Positions 25,306 through 33,351 of a DNA stretch of 43,124 nucleotides are shown piece after piece. The stretch's first letter is position 1; every line of letters begins with the position of its first letter. Origin of the DNA: Acidobacteriota bacterium (GTDB lineage Bacteria > Acidobacteriota > Terriglobia > Terriglobales > Acidobacteriaceae); contig JAKAFB010000022.1 of the NCBI GenBank assembly GCA_021818105.1, positions 1 through 43,124 on the forward strand, given 5' to 3'. A program made the translations under genes and the position numbers. The notes under the pieces are model-generated. The model searched no databases and was not told where the DNA came from. It saw nothing but the letters and a program-made list of their open reading frames with translations.

Positions 25306-26670
25306 GTGTCATTGCGCTGGGCAAAACTCTTCTTGATGCCGCCAACAGTTGCCGTATTGCTGGGGATGCTTGCTGCGTTTTCCGCTGCCGCCCAGTATCC
25401 CGGCACCATCGACCAGAAGGCCAAGCAGGCGCCAGTGCTGCGGGCGGTCGCGGTGCTGGAGTGGACCGGCCCCGCGGGCAATCCCAAGTTCAGTCGTCTC
25501 ATTCCCGTCACCGTTTATGACGGAGACACGCTGCAGGACGCCGGAGTGTATCTGGCGCGGCCCCAGCCCCTTGCGGTGGACGGTGGCACGGAGTACCTGC
25601 TCGAGAAGAACGGCAGGCATGTGGGCCGGTTTGACATCCAGGGTGCGGGTCAGGTGCAGGGCTTATGGGTTGGCCTGGGCGTGTGGAAGCCGATGCCAAA
25701 GCCCAAGCTGCCGCCTCCTGAAATGGCGATGAATGAGTTTGACGACCCGGGCAGCGACCGTCCTGTTCTGCATAGAAAGGTGCACCAGGGCGAGGCACCC
25801 GCAGGTGGCTCTGCCGGGAAGACAGCGCCCGCCGCACCCGCGCCCCCACGTGACCCGGATCGCCCCACGCTGAAGAAGCCCGCCGACGAGACTGCATCGG
25901 CCGAGGATGCGGATCGGCCAAAGCTCAAGAAATCGAGTGAGAGAAAATCCGCTGCCGACGTGGGCTATGTGGAGTCTGTCTCCCAGCTCACGGACCCGGG
26001 ACGCCCGCGTCTGCTCCGCGGCCTGTCGGACCAGAACGGCCCCAGCCTGACACCCACACTAAAGGGTATGCCGAAGGACATGGAGCAGATGGTGGCTGTT
26101 TCGGACGCGCAGAATCGGCCCGAGCATCCGTGGAGCTTCAAATGGGCCAATCCTGCCGATGAGCAGAAGATGAAGGCGGATATGGAGGACGCAGCGCGTA
26201 CCGCCCTGGGCCTGAATGCGCCGCCAGCGCCGGCTGCAACGACAAAGCGCAAGGGCGCCAAGGCAAAGGCGACACCGCCTCCAGCGCCACCGGAGCCCGC
26301 GCCCCTGGAAGGCGAGGTTTTGCGCGTGTTTCAACTAGCCTACGGCTCAGGAGCGACGCTGGTGCTCACGGCACATACCGGAGGTCCTGTGGAGCAGCAG
26401 AAATATGTGACGATCATTGGCCAGCCCGACCTCTACGGCAGCCTGCTGGTGCTGTTCAAGAGCGTGACAGACAGCGCCCACCTGGACGTGACGCCACGCA
26501 TGAGGCTTATTGATGCCGTCGATGCCATGGGTGATAACCGGGGCGAACTTCTGTTTGAACTACACGGCGTCCATGAGCGTCAGTTTGCGCTGTATCGGGT
26601 GCTGCGCGGGAGCGTGGAGAGGCTGTTTGTGACGGGCGGCGGTGATTTTGGGGACTCCGACGGGGAGTAA
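25306..26670 (+). CDS. secreted protein with D-x-x-R-P-x-L-x-K repeats, function unknown
   Basis: About 454 residues from GTG 25306 (GAGG upstream); ATG 25336 is an alternative. Signal peptide (VAVLLGMLAAFSAAAQ). Residues about 35-135 form an N-terminal beta-rich domain (AVAVLEWTGPAGNPKFSRLIPVTVYDGDTLQDAG). A low-complexity linker then holds four related units: SDRPVLHRK, DPDRPTLKK, DADRPKLKK and DPGRPRLLR. A Pro/Ala/Lys-rich stretch leads to a C-terminal domain (VLRVFQLAYGSGATLVLTA... RMRLIDAVDAMGDNRGELLFELHG). I recall such repeats in acidobacterial secreted proteins of unknown role. Divergent from bcp. Coding frames continuing upstream to 24610 overlap bcp and aag and are not accepted. Confidence 0.75.
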   Translation: MSLRWAKLFLMPPTVAVLLGMLAAFSAAAQYPGTIDQKAKQAPVLRAVAVLEWTGPAGNPKFSRLIPVTVYDGDTLQDAGVYLARPQPLAVDGGTEYLLEKNGRHVGRFDIQGAGQVQGLWVGLGVWKPMPKPKLPPPEMAMNEFDDPGSDRPVLHRKVHQGEAPAGGSAGKTAPAAPAPPRDPDRPTLKKPADETASAEDADRPKLKKSSERKSAADVGYVESVSQLTDPGRPRLLRGLSDQNGPSLTPTLKGMPKDMEQMVAVSDAQNRPEHPWSFKWANPADEQKMKADMEDAARTALGLNAPPAPAATTKRKGAKAKATPPPAPPEPAPLEGEVLRVFQLAYGSGATLVLTAHTGGPVEQQKYVTIIGQPDLYGSLLVLFKSVTDSAHLDVTPRMRLIDAVDAMGDNRGELLFELHGVHERQFALYRVLRGSVERLFVTGGGDFGDSDGE

Positions 26671-26820
26671 CTGCCATGCCTATGCATCTGGCATTTGGTT
26701 GCCGGTAAGCCCTTTGACCGCATGAAATCGGAACTGAGGACAAGGGAAATTCTGTGTACTCCTATACAATTGAGGGATAGAGTAGACATACAGTCTCTCT
26801 TTTCGAGGAAATTCCAACGA

Positions 26821-27816
26821 ATGGCATCAGCTTTAACCGCACCCTCCCCTGTCACAACCCCAGACGTTGATATCGCTCCCCATGCAGCAGACCAGGAACT
26901 GACTACCCCACAAGCACACACGGCACCCGCGCGAGAACAGGTGCACATGGGCCGGGCGGCGACCGTGACGGAGGGCTTTAACTGGCTCACGCTCACGGTG
27001 ATTGCTCTGTTTCACCTGGGCGCGGTTGCAGCGCTGTTCTTCTTCAGCTGGCAACGGCTGGCAGTGATGGCGGTGCTCTACGTGCTGGCTATCAACGTGG
27101 GCATCGGCATGTGTTACCACCGCCTGCTGACGCACCGCGGCTACCTGACGCCGAAGTGGATTGAGTATCTGATGACGGTGTGCGCCACTCTCTCGCTGGA
27201 AGGCGGGCCGATGTTCTGGGTGGCCACGCATCGCGTGCATCACCAGCTGAGCGACCAGAAAGGTGATCCGCATACGCCGCGCGAAGGCGCCTGGTGGGCG
27301 CATACCGGCTGGATTTTTTTTGGCGAGGCCCTGCATGCGCAGACAGCGCTGCTGAGCCGCTACGCGCCGGACCTTGGCCGGGACCGCTTCCACGTATGGC
27401 TGAGCAAGTATCACTGGCTGCCCATCACGTTGACCGGGCTGGTGCTGCTGTGTGCCGGGTGGTATTTTGGCGGGCCGGTGGAAGGCATTGGCATGGTGTT
27501 GTGGGGCGTGTTCCTGCGCGTGACGCTGGGCCTGCACGCCACGTGGCTTGTGAACTCCGCGACGCACCTGTGGGGCAGCCGGCGGTTTGAGACGCGGGAT
27601 GACTCGCGCAACAGCTGGTGGGTGGCGCTGCTGACGGGCGGCGAGGGCTGGCACAACAACCACCATGCGCACCCGGTTTCGGCGCGTCACGGACTCACCT
27701 GGTACGAGGTTGACCCGAACTTCTGGGGGATCTGGATCCTGTCAAAGGTCGGGCTGGCGAAGAAGATCCAGGTGGCGAAGTTCGACCCGGCGAACCCGAA
27801 GCCTGCAGGGCACTAG
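26821..27816 (+). CDS. acyl-CoA/lipid delta-9-type fatty acid desaturase
   Basis: 331 residues from ATG 26821. The three histidine boxes of the membrane desaturase diiron centre are present: H-RLLTHR (HxxxxH), HRVHH, and the late HNNHH in GGEGWHNNHHAHP. Four transmembrane helices are visible, two near 60-115 and two near 200-250. The sequence resembles stearoyl-CoA desaturases, which introduce a cis double bond for membrane fluidity. The N-terminal approximately 40 residues are Pro/Ala/Thr-rich. A terminator follows. Cold or membrane-stress regulation is possible but not visible here. Confidence 0.93.
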   Translation: MASALTAPSPVTTPDVDIAPHAADQELTTPQAHTAPAREQVHMGRAATVTEGFNWLTLTVIALFHLGAVAALFFFSWQRLAVMAVLYVLAINVGIGMCYHRLLTHRGYLTPKWIEYLMTVCATLSLEGGPMFWVATHRVHHQLSDQKGDPHTPREGAWWAHTGWIFFGEALHAQTALLSRYAPDLGRDRFHVWLSKYHWLPITLTGLVLLCAGWYFGGPVEGIGMVLWGVFLRVTLGLHATWLVNSATHLWGSRRFETRDDSRNSWWVALLTGGEGWHNNHHAHPVSARHGLTWYEVDPNFWGIWILSKVGLAKKIQVAKFDPANPKPAGH

Positions 27817-27840
27817 CTACCACGGCGTTCCAGGCTCAAA

Positions 27841-27873
27841 CGGCGGCCCACCCAATCGGGAGGCCGCTGTTTT
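27841..27873 (+). terminator. Rho-independent terminator after the desaturase gene
   Basis: CGGCGGCC and GGCCGCTG pair over 8 bp (one G-U), followed by TTTT. It is 25 bp after the desaturase stop and may also serve the convergent gene. Confidence 0.8.
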
Positions 27874-27906
27874 GCATCATGGACAGGCTGGAAAATGCGG
27901 AAGGAC

Positions 27907-28203
27907 TCAGCCGCGCAGCTTGGCGCGCAGCCACAGAGCACCGAAGAGCGGTAGCGCGATGACCAGCACAATCACGCCTGCGGGAAAGCCCACGTAGCGG
28001 TACGTGTCAGCGTAGTTCACGCTGTGGCCGCCGAGGAGATTCCACGCCAGCAGTGCGAAGATGGCGAGGCAGGTGGTGGCGAAGAATGTGAAGAAGGCGG
28101 AGGCGAAGGAGAGCAGCAGGCTGGTGAAGAGCCCGAAGCCCTTCAGGGGGAATCCGAAGACCGTTCCACCTGTGGGATTGTGGGTTGGAACAGAATGTGG
28201 CAT
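27907..28203 (-). CDS. small two-helix membrane protein, function unknown
   Basis: 98 residues from ATG 28203, preceded by AGAGG at about 9 nt; ATG 28221 lies too close to the leftward -10 box. Two hydrophobic helices (LLLSFASAFFTFFATTCLAIFALLAW; FPAGVIVLVIALPLFGALWL) flank a polar loop with TYRY. No family recognised. Divergent from the 28237 gene through a shared promoter. Confidence 0.65.
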   Translation of the reverse strand: MPHSVPTHNPTGGTVFGFPLKGFGLFTSLLLSFASAFFTFFATTCLAIFALLAWNLLGGHSVNYADTYRYVGFPAGVIVLVIALPLFGALWLRAKLRG

Positions 28204-28223
28204 GATTGCGGCCTCTGTCATCT

Positions 28224-28233
28224 AGAATACAAT
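28224..28233. promoter_or_regulatory. back-to-back overlapping -10 elements
   Basis: TACAAT on the plus strand (28228-28233) and TATTCT on the minus strand (28224-28229) overlap by two bases. The two divergent promoters are therefore likely to be mutually exclusive. The -35 regions are weak, so this is a candidate only. Confidence 0.4.
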
Positions 28234-28236
28234 TTC

Positions 28237-28986
28237 ATGCCCAACGGTGCACAGGTCGAGCTTTGGCAGGCGGAGCGGGTAGCCGCACAGGTGAATGTTT
28301 CCACAGCAATGAACGGCATGCACTATGCCGCCTGGGGCGAGACGCGCCTGGCCGAGGCGGACCTGGAGCGGCTGGTGAACACCGTGCCTGCCACGATTAC
28401 GCCGGCGCTGCGGGACCGCGCGTACTATTTTGTGCCTCTGACGATTGCGGACACGGGCGAGATTCTGTTGGCGCCGACGTACAGCGTGGAGTTGAGCGAC
28501 CGGGCGGTGTGCCACCGGAATGCCACTATCGGGAGCACAGAGGCGGTGTTCCTGTCGTCGCGGCTTGTGGAGGATCGGTTCGGTCTGGCGTTTGAGTTCT
28601 TCATCAATGTGGCGCACAACTTTGTGGACATTGCCGGCGTGCCGGAGGGCTTTGCGCGGCTGGTGTGGTCGCAGGCAGAGGCGCAGACGCGCGGCGAGAC
28701 GAGCCAGGACGCATGGGAGATGCGGCGACGCGCTCTGGATTCACACGGCGGGCAGAAGGGCGTGGATGAGCGCGCACGAAACGGCTACTTTGAGTCCACA
28801 TTCTCTGATGCGCTGGCCATCTACATGCTGTCGCTGGCGGTGGACTTTGACTACCACGACCTGCGCGAGCGCGAATATCCACTGCTGGCGGCTCCGGCGC
28901 TTGCGGAGCGGCTGCGCAATGTGGCGAGCATCTTCCCGCCGAATCCCGGGTACGAGTTCCAGATTCTCTACCGCCGCAAGGGATGA
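28237..28986 (+). CDS. conserved-looking cytosolic protein, function unknown
   Basis: 249 residues. No signal peptide or membrane helix. The sequence has well-folded character: a mixed N-terminal domain (YYFVPLTIADTGEILLAPTYSVELSDRAVCHR, then AVFLSSRLVEDRFGLAFEFFINVAHNFVDIAG) and a helical C-terminal part (FESTFSDALAIYMLSLAVDFDYHDLREREYPLLAAPALAERLR). I recognise no catalytic motif or family. The start is uncertain: the TACAAT box ends 3 nt before ATG 28237, so a later in-frame start is possible. Confidence 0.65.
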   Translation: MPNGAQVELWQAERVAAQVNVSTAMNGMHYAAWGETRLAEADLERLVNTVPATITPALRDRAYYFVPLTIADTGEILLAPTYSVELSDRAVCHRNATIGSTEAVFLSSRLVEDRFGLAFEFFINVAHNFVDIAGVPEGFARLVWSQAEAQTRGETSQDAWEMRRRALDSHGGQKGVDERARNGYFESTFSDALAIYMLSLAVDFDYHDLREREYPLLAAPALAERLRNVASIFPPNPGYEFQILYRRKG

Positions 28987-29364
28987 CACGGGCGGCGGAG
29001 CCCCTACTCAATTGAGCACAAGTTTATATGTAGCTATGTGTTACGCGCGATGACCTGCGCCTGCGCGGGCGGGAGGCACGTAATTATCGGCAAACTTTCT
29101 GTGGAAAAGAAAAATATTCAAGGGGGGGTAGGGGGTGGGGGTATCCCCTCAGCCTCTAGCTCTTAGCCCCTAGCTTTGCTGTGAAGGCGCGGGCTGGATT
29201 GCGCTGTTCTTACTTACTTTCCATTGTGCGCCAAGTGGAGGAAATTATCTGCAAGATGTGCAGAGGCAATTTTTGGTTGCTGGGTGGAAGTCGTGAGTTC
29301 CCACCCTGTCGTACGCTAGCGCGAACGACAGGGGCGGTGCAACAAGGCCTACCAGTTCGTCATC
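28987..29364. other. gene-free stretch with G-run and REP-like hairpin
   Basis: 378 bp. It has a G-rich run at about 29120-29140, a tract of repeated CTAG/CTCTTAG units at about 29152-29175, and a REP-like hairpin at 29304-29333. No coding frame is supported. Confidence 0.5.
29304..29333. repeat. REP-like palindrome
   Basis: CCCTGTCGT (29304-29312) and ACGACAGGG (29325-29333) are perfect 9-bp arms around a 12-nt centre that itself contains GCTAGC. It lies downstream of the leftward cupin gene and the rightward 28237 gene. A scan for further copies in the genome would tell whether it is repetitive. Confidence 0.55.
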
Positions 29365-29709
29365 TCACGGCTGCTTGACTATATCGACGGAGATCTCCAC
29401 CGCCTGGATCGTTCCTCTGTTTTCAAGCCAGTGTGTGGTGTTCCTATCCTCGGGCCAGCCCACCCCCGGCCCGTAGTCCGTAGCGATGCCGTTTCGATGG
29501 TCAGTGATCGTTCCTTGCAGGATGTAAACGATGCCGGGTCTATCTTTATGGTCGTGAATCGGGCCAAGGACGCCTCCAGGCTCGATGGTGAACATACGCA
29601 TGCGCAGTTGGCGCCCAGCCATGCCCTCGATCTCAGGGCCGAGGTCAACCGTTGCAAGTTGCCTTACCGTAACGCCTTTCGTCTCAGGCGCCGACTGTTC
29701 ATTGCTCAT
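29365..29709 (-). CDS. small cupin-domain protein
   Basis: 114 residues, a single cupin beta-barrel: GPIHDHKDRPGIVYILQGTITDHRNG carries motif 1 (histidines in HDH and the conserved Glu replaced by Ile-Val-Tyr context), and DRNTTHWLENRG is motif 2 with its His. Such proteins bind a metal and act as dioxygenases, isomerases or sensors; the substrate is unknown. GGAGAGGAG before the ATG is a strong ribosome site. It stands alone. Confidence 0.85.
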   Translation of the reverse strand: MSNEQSAPETKGVTVRQLATVDLGPEIEGMAGRQLRMRMFTIEPGGVLGPIHDHKDRPGIVYILQGTITDHRNGIATDYGPGVGWPEDRNTTHWLENRGTIQAVEISVDIVKQP

Positions 29710-30157
29710 TGTGTTCTCCTCTCCATACTGTCACTGATTCGATATGGGGATATCTTCAGGGCCCGCTGCCGCTGAGGGCCTTAGATGGAAGTCGTTGAAG
29801 CGAGTGTAGCGGAGGAGAACAGATGGCAGGCAATGCCCTTACGTGCTGAAAGGCCGCAATCATACAAAGCTATCGGGGGTCATTTCCAGAAGGTGGGCAT
29901 CACGCCAATGAACGATAGCGCAGGAGACTCAACGCTCTCAGGCCGGCAAGGGCCTGGGTGACAAGCTAACCGGAAGTCAGGTAGCTGCTAACGCGTTTGC
30001 GGAACGTTTGCGTGTTTGCTGGAAATCTCCAGGCACACGATCTGCCAGTCTTGAGGGCAACCGGTCGGGCATGCCATTGGCATGCGATGACACGTTTCCA
30101 GAGCGGTGAGCGCGGATGCCCCCGCTAGCCATGCGTGCATGTGACGCATGAAAAGTG
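29710..30157. other. gene-free stretch with two palindromes
   Basis: GCATGCC-ATT-GGCATGC at about 30069-30085 and CATGCGT-GCATGTG-ACGCATG at about 30131-30151 are perfect 7-bp inverted repeats. The second lies just past the stop of the leftward cytochrome gene, without a T-run. No gene found. Confidence 0.5.
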
Positions 30158-30562
30158 TTATTTTTCGCCTGCCGAGGCCGCCTTCTTGTGCTCCACGAAG
30201 ACGTGTGCCTGATGACAGTTCACGCACGTCTTGCCTTTCATGAATGGATCAGACTTGAGTTGTGCCACCTGATCGCTGTGACAGGTGTCGCAGGTACTTA
30301 ACGCCGGCATGGCCGCGAAGTCCTTCGATGTTGGCTCACCATGGCACACGGTGCAATCGATACTGCTGGCGGCATGCGGGCTGGCTTTCCATTGGTCATA
30401 CACCGCTTTATGGCAGGTGGCACAGGTGTCCCCGGCTGGAATTCCCCGATGGTACACATGCGGGGCATTATCTCGCTGAGCAATGGCAGGTTGGATGGCA
30501 GCAGCCAAACAGAGAAAGGCAAGCAGGGTGGAACCGAACATACACGCGCGGAAATTCTTCAC
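30158..30562 (-). CDS. secreted tetrahaem c-type cytochrome
   Basis: 134 residues from GTG 30562, which has AGGAGG 8 nt upstream; an in-frame ATG at 30589 lies upstream of that site. Signal peptide (TLLAFLCLAAAIQPAIAQ). Four CxxCH motifs: CATCH, CTVCH, CDTCH and CVNCH, spaced as in small multihaem cytochromes (cytochrome c3/NapC-NrfH-like soluble partners), plus extra His residues (HVYHRG, SPHAAS, HQAHVFVEH) as possible second axial ligands. A periplasmic electron-carrier role is inferred; no oxidoreductase partner is adjacent. Confidence 0.88.
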   Translation of the reverse strand: MKNFRACMFGSTLLAFLCLAAAIQPAIAQRDNAPHVYHRGIPAGDTCATCHKAVYDQWKASPHAASSIDCTVCHGEPTSKDFAAMPALSTCDTCHSDQVAQLKSDPFMKGKTCVNCHQAHVFVEHKKAASAGEK

Positions 30563-30589
30563 CGGAAGTTCCTCCTGAGTAGAACGCAC

Positions 30590-30999
30590 TGAGTGTTAAA
30601 CCGAAGATAGCTGTCGAGCAGTGACACTCGTCACAAGGGAATGCAATCTTTCCATTGGCCGCGAGGCCTGCTAAATGAATGGTCACCAATCAAGTTCCAT
30701 TCCGCTGTGTGTCACTGCGGTTGTGTGAATTCCACGCGATCACCATGGTGTGCAGTGGCCGGCAGGGCGCTCCGGGCGTATTACGGGCAAACCGGAGTTG
30801 GCAGGAATGGGCACACGGGGGCTTGAAGCCCGCATCGTTTCATGCGGCAAATTGGATACGGATCAAGTTATGCCCCGTTACAGAGCGCGATTGAGGATGG
30901 GCGTGCAGCGGGATTTGCTGTCTTAAGCAGGACCGTGCGTGAGAGAATGGCGCGCGGTTGCGTTGCGGGATTTTCAGCTTTCCCCTGAGGTCATTGCGT
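30590..30999. other. gene-free stretch with hairpins and a degenerate repeat
   Basis: Contains GTGAC-ACTC-GTCAC, GGGCTT-G-AAGCCC (about 30815-30835) and CGCAT-ATGCG hairpins, and a partial copy of the repeat seen at 31825 and 32001. No gene is supported. Confidence 0.45.
30862..30897 (+). repeat. diverged copy of a short interspersed repeat (copy A)
   Basis: The right half, CCCCGTTACAGAGCGCGATTGAGGA, aligns with the same part of copies B (31825) and C (32001), ending in GATTGAGG. The left half has decayed. Confidence 0.45.
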
Positions 31000-31353
31000 A
31001 TGGAGAACAAGGCGGGTGGGACTGCTTTCACGATGGATGTGGAGCAGAATGGCGGCGTGGCTGTGGTGCGCTGCCATGGCAGGCTGGTGGTGGGTGTGGG
31101 TGATGCGCTTTACAGCCGCGTGAAGCAACTGATGCCGGAGCACAAGCGGATTGTGCTGGACCTGACGGACGTTGCGCACATGGACAGCATGGGACTGGGG
31201 ACGCTGGTGCGGCTGTATGTCTCCGCCAAGGGCGCGGGATGCACGCTGCAACTGGTGAACCTGGGCAAGCGGGTGCGCGAGTTGCTGGGGATGACGAACC
31301 TGCTGGGCGTGTTTACGGAGCTGGGCGATAAGGGGGTTTCTATCCGAATTTGA
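31000..31353 (+). CDS. STAS-domain anti-sigma factor antagonist-like protein
   Basis: 117 residues from ATG 31000. A single STAS domain with AVVRCHGRLVVGVGDALYSRV and the switch loop VAHMDSMGLGTLVRLYVSAKG, in which S63 of DSMG is the usual phosphorylation site for an anti-sigma kinase. In such partner-switching systems the unphosphorylated protein frees a sigma factor or effector. No kinase or phosphatase gene is next to it. TGAGGT lies about 9 nt upstream of the ATG. Confidence 0.9.
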   Translation: MENKAGGTAFTMDVEQNGGVAVVRCHGRLVVGVGDALYSRVKQLMPEHKRIVLDLTDVAHMDSMGLGTLVRLYVSAKGAGCTLQLVNLGKRVRELLGMTNLLGVFTELGDKGVSIRI

Positions 31354-31476
31354 TGGAGCCGTAGTGACGTTGGTGATGCGGCGAGGCGGAATGCGCTTGG
31401 ATTGCGATTGACTGTGTTCTACGCTGGGGAAAATGGCCCGCTCATTGGCCCTGACTACTAGAAGGAGGCAATCCTA

Positions 31477-31728
31477 ATGGCAGAGAAGGTAAAGAAAGCG
31501 AGCACGGCAAAGACACCCCGCAAGACCGCGGGCGTGAAGGCGGCGACCGGAGAGGCTGCAGCGAAGAAGGCCGCACCCCGCAAGAAGACAGTGAAAGCGA
31601 AGGCAGTTTCGCAGGAGCAGATTGCAGAGCTAGCGCATCGCTACTGGGCCGAGCGCGGCCACCAGCACGGGCACCACGAGGAAGACTGGCTGCGCGCCGA
31701 GCGCGAGCTGCTGGGGAAGGCGTCGTAA
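31477..31728 (+). CDS. small DUF2934 protein with a lysine/alanine-rich histone H1-like tail
   Basis: 83 residues. Residues 1-45 are Lys/Ala/Thr-rich (TAKTPRKTAGVKAATGEAAA, then APRKKTVKAKA), like the tails of H1-type bacterial proteins. Residues about 47-80 (IAELAHRYWAERG, then DWLRAEREL) are the DUF2934 motif, with its invariant W, G and DW-x-x-AE. AAGGAGG precedes the ATG at 7 nt. The tail may bind nucleic acid; function unknown. Confidence 0.85.
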   Translation: MAEKVKKASTAKTPRKTAGVKAATGEAAAKKAAPRKKTVKAKAVSQEQIAELAHRYWAERGHQHGHHEEDWLRAERELLGKAS

Positions 31729-31824
31729 GCGCAATTTCCAAAGAAAACTGAGGGACTTTTGAGACGTTGGCTGCGCGTGTGCTGCCTCAGGGGCTGATGC
31801 CCTGCAAGGTTTTGTGGCCACGCG

Positions 31825-31867
31825 CGGCACAACTGAAGTCGCGCCCTGTTCAAGGCGTGATTGAGGA
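31825..31867 (+). repeat. short interspersed repeat (copy B)
   Basis: A 43-nt unit, CGGCACAACTGAAGTCGCGCC then CTGTTCAAGGCGTGATTGAGGA, that aligns with copy C at 32001-32044 at most positions. Its left half is an imperfect hairpin. Confidence 0.6.
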
Positions 31868-31893
31868 TGTGGATTGGTGGGCGAGGAGTCCGA

Positions 31894-31977
31894 AGATCTA
31901 AAGCAGATCCTTCGCTCCGCTTACCCCAACGCGCTATGCGCGCCGGGGCCCCAAGCGTGCTTCGCTCAGGATGACAA
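31894..31977. repeat. REP-like structured element
   Basis: Begins AGATCCTTCGCTCCGCTT and ends GTGCTTCGCTCAGGATGAC, around a core CCCC-aac-GCGC-tat-GCGC-gcc-GGGG. The outer words match the AGGATCTGC/GCATCCTGAGCGAAGC palindromes that I recall as widespread in acidobacterial genomes. That it is multicopy is from memory, not shown here. Confidence 0.5.
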
Positions 31978-32000
31978 TTGTATGGTTGGGGGATGGATTG

Positions 32001-32044
32001 CGGCACGAGTAAACTCGTGCCCTAACACAAGGCACGATTGAGGG
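32001..32044 (+). repeat. short interspersed repeat (copy C) with a perfect hairpin
   Basis: GGCACGAGT-AA-ACTCGTGCC has perfect 9-bp arms at 32002-32021, followed by CTAACACAAGGCACGATTGAGGG, which parallels copy B. It ends 8 bp before the stop codon of the leftward pyrC gene and could also act as a 3' structure for it. Confidence 0.65.
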
Positions 32045-32052
32045 AGCGGCGC

Positions 32053-33351
32053 CTAGGCGCTGGTGTAGACGATGCGTCCTTCGCTGATGGTGTAGCGGAC
32101 CTTGCCCTGCATGGTCCAGCCGTCGAAGGGCGTGTTGTGCGACTTGGAGCGCGTTTCCGCAGCGCGGTAGGTCCACTCGGCTTTGGGGTCGAAGAGGACC
32201 ACGTCTGCAAAGCTGCCGACGGCGAGCGTGCCGCGGCCCTTGAGGCCGAGGAGAGTGGCGGGCTGTGCGCTGAGCAGGCTGAGGACGCGGCCGAGGGGGA
32301 GCTTCCACTCGCGGTGGAGCCAGCGGAGACAGAGGCCGAGGGCGGTTTCAAGGCCGGTGATGCCGTTGGGCGCGTGCTCGAACTCGACTTCCTTCTCGTG
32401 GACGGCGTGTGGCGCGTGATCGGTGGCGATGGCGTCGACGATGCCGTCGAGGATGGCCTCGATCATGGCGTCGCGGTCTGCGGCGGAGCGCAGGGGCGGG
32501 TTCATTTTGGCGTTTGTCGAATAAAGATCAACGTGTTCCTCAGTGAGCAGGAAGTGGTGCGGCGCGACCTCGCAGGTGACGCGGAGGCCGTTGCGGCGGG
32601 CCTGACGGACGGCGGCGATGGCAGCGGCCGTGGAGGTGTGCGCGACGTGGAGATGAACGCGGGCGTCGCGGAGCTCAGTGACGAGGCGGATGTCGCGCTC
32701 GACGAGAGAGGATTCGGCTTCGGGCGGCATGCCGCGCAGGCCGAGCTTGAAGGCAGTGGGGCCGGCGTTCATGCTGCAGCCCTGGGTCATGCGGGTGTCT
32801 TCGGCGTGCTGGATGACGCTGAGGCCGACGCGGGCGGCGGCGGCGAGGGTTTCGCGCATGATGTTGTCTTTGAGGATGGGGTGGCCATCGTCGGTGACGG
32901 CGACGGCTCCGGCGGATTTGAGGGCGGCAAAGTCGTTGATGGCCTCGCCCTTGGAGCCGCGAGTGGCGGCGGCGATGGGAAAGACGCGGATGGAGGCGTT
33001 GCGCTCGGGGGCGAGCATCCAGCGGGTAATCTCGGGCGAGTCGTTGACCGGCGTGGTGTTGGGCATGGCGGCGACGGAGGTGAATCCACCGGCCGCTGCA
33101 GCGGCCGTGCCGGTAGCGATGGTTTCTTTGTAGCCCTGGCCGGGCTCGCGCAGGTGGACGTGAATGTCAATGAGGCCGGGAGCGACGGTGAGGCCGGTGG
33201 CGTCGAGGGCTTCTGCGCCGTTGGCGGACTTGAGCTTGCCGGGGGCGGCGATATCGGCGACGCGACCGTCTTTGAGAAGGGTGTCCTTGGGTGCGTCGAT
33301 GCCGGCGGCGGGGTCAATAAGATGGCCACCGCGGATTACGAGGGAGGTCAT
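32053..33351 (-). CDS. pyrC: dihydroorotase, class I
   Basis: 432 residues. The third step of pyrimidine synthesis, closing carbamoyl-aspartate to dihydroorotate. Metal site DIHVHLREPG near residue 62; further ligands in VIQHAED and HVAHTSTA; substrate region NAKMNPPLRS; catalytic Asp in DAIATDHAPH. The start ATG overlaps the pyrB stop by 4 bases (ATGA), so it is translationally coupled. It is the last gene of the pyrR-pyrB-pyrC run. Confidence 0.97.
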   Translation of the reverse strand: MTSLVIRGGHLIDPAAGIDAPKDTLLKDGRVADIAAPGKLKSANGAEALDATGLTVAPGLIDIHVHLREPGQGYKETIATGTAAAAAGGFTSVAAMPNTTPVNDSPEITRWMLAPERNASIRVFPIAAATRGSKGEAINDFAALKSAGAVAVTDDGHPILKDNIMRETLAAAARVGLSVIQHAEDTRMTQGCSMNAGPTAFKLGLRGMPPEAESSLVERDIRLVTELRDARVHLHVAHTSTAAAIAAVRQARRNGLRVTCEVAPHHFLLTEEHVDLYSTNAKMNPPLRSAADRDAMIEAILDGIVDAIATDHAPHAVHEKEVEFEHAPNGITGLETALGLCLRWLHREWKLPLGRVLSLLSAQPATLLGLKGRGTLAVGSFADVVLFDPKAEWTYRAAETRSKSHNTPFDGWTMQGKVRYTISEGRIVYTSA

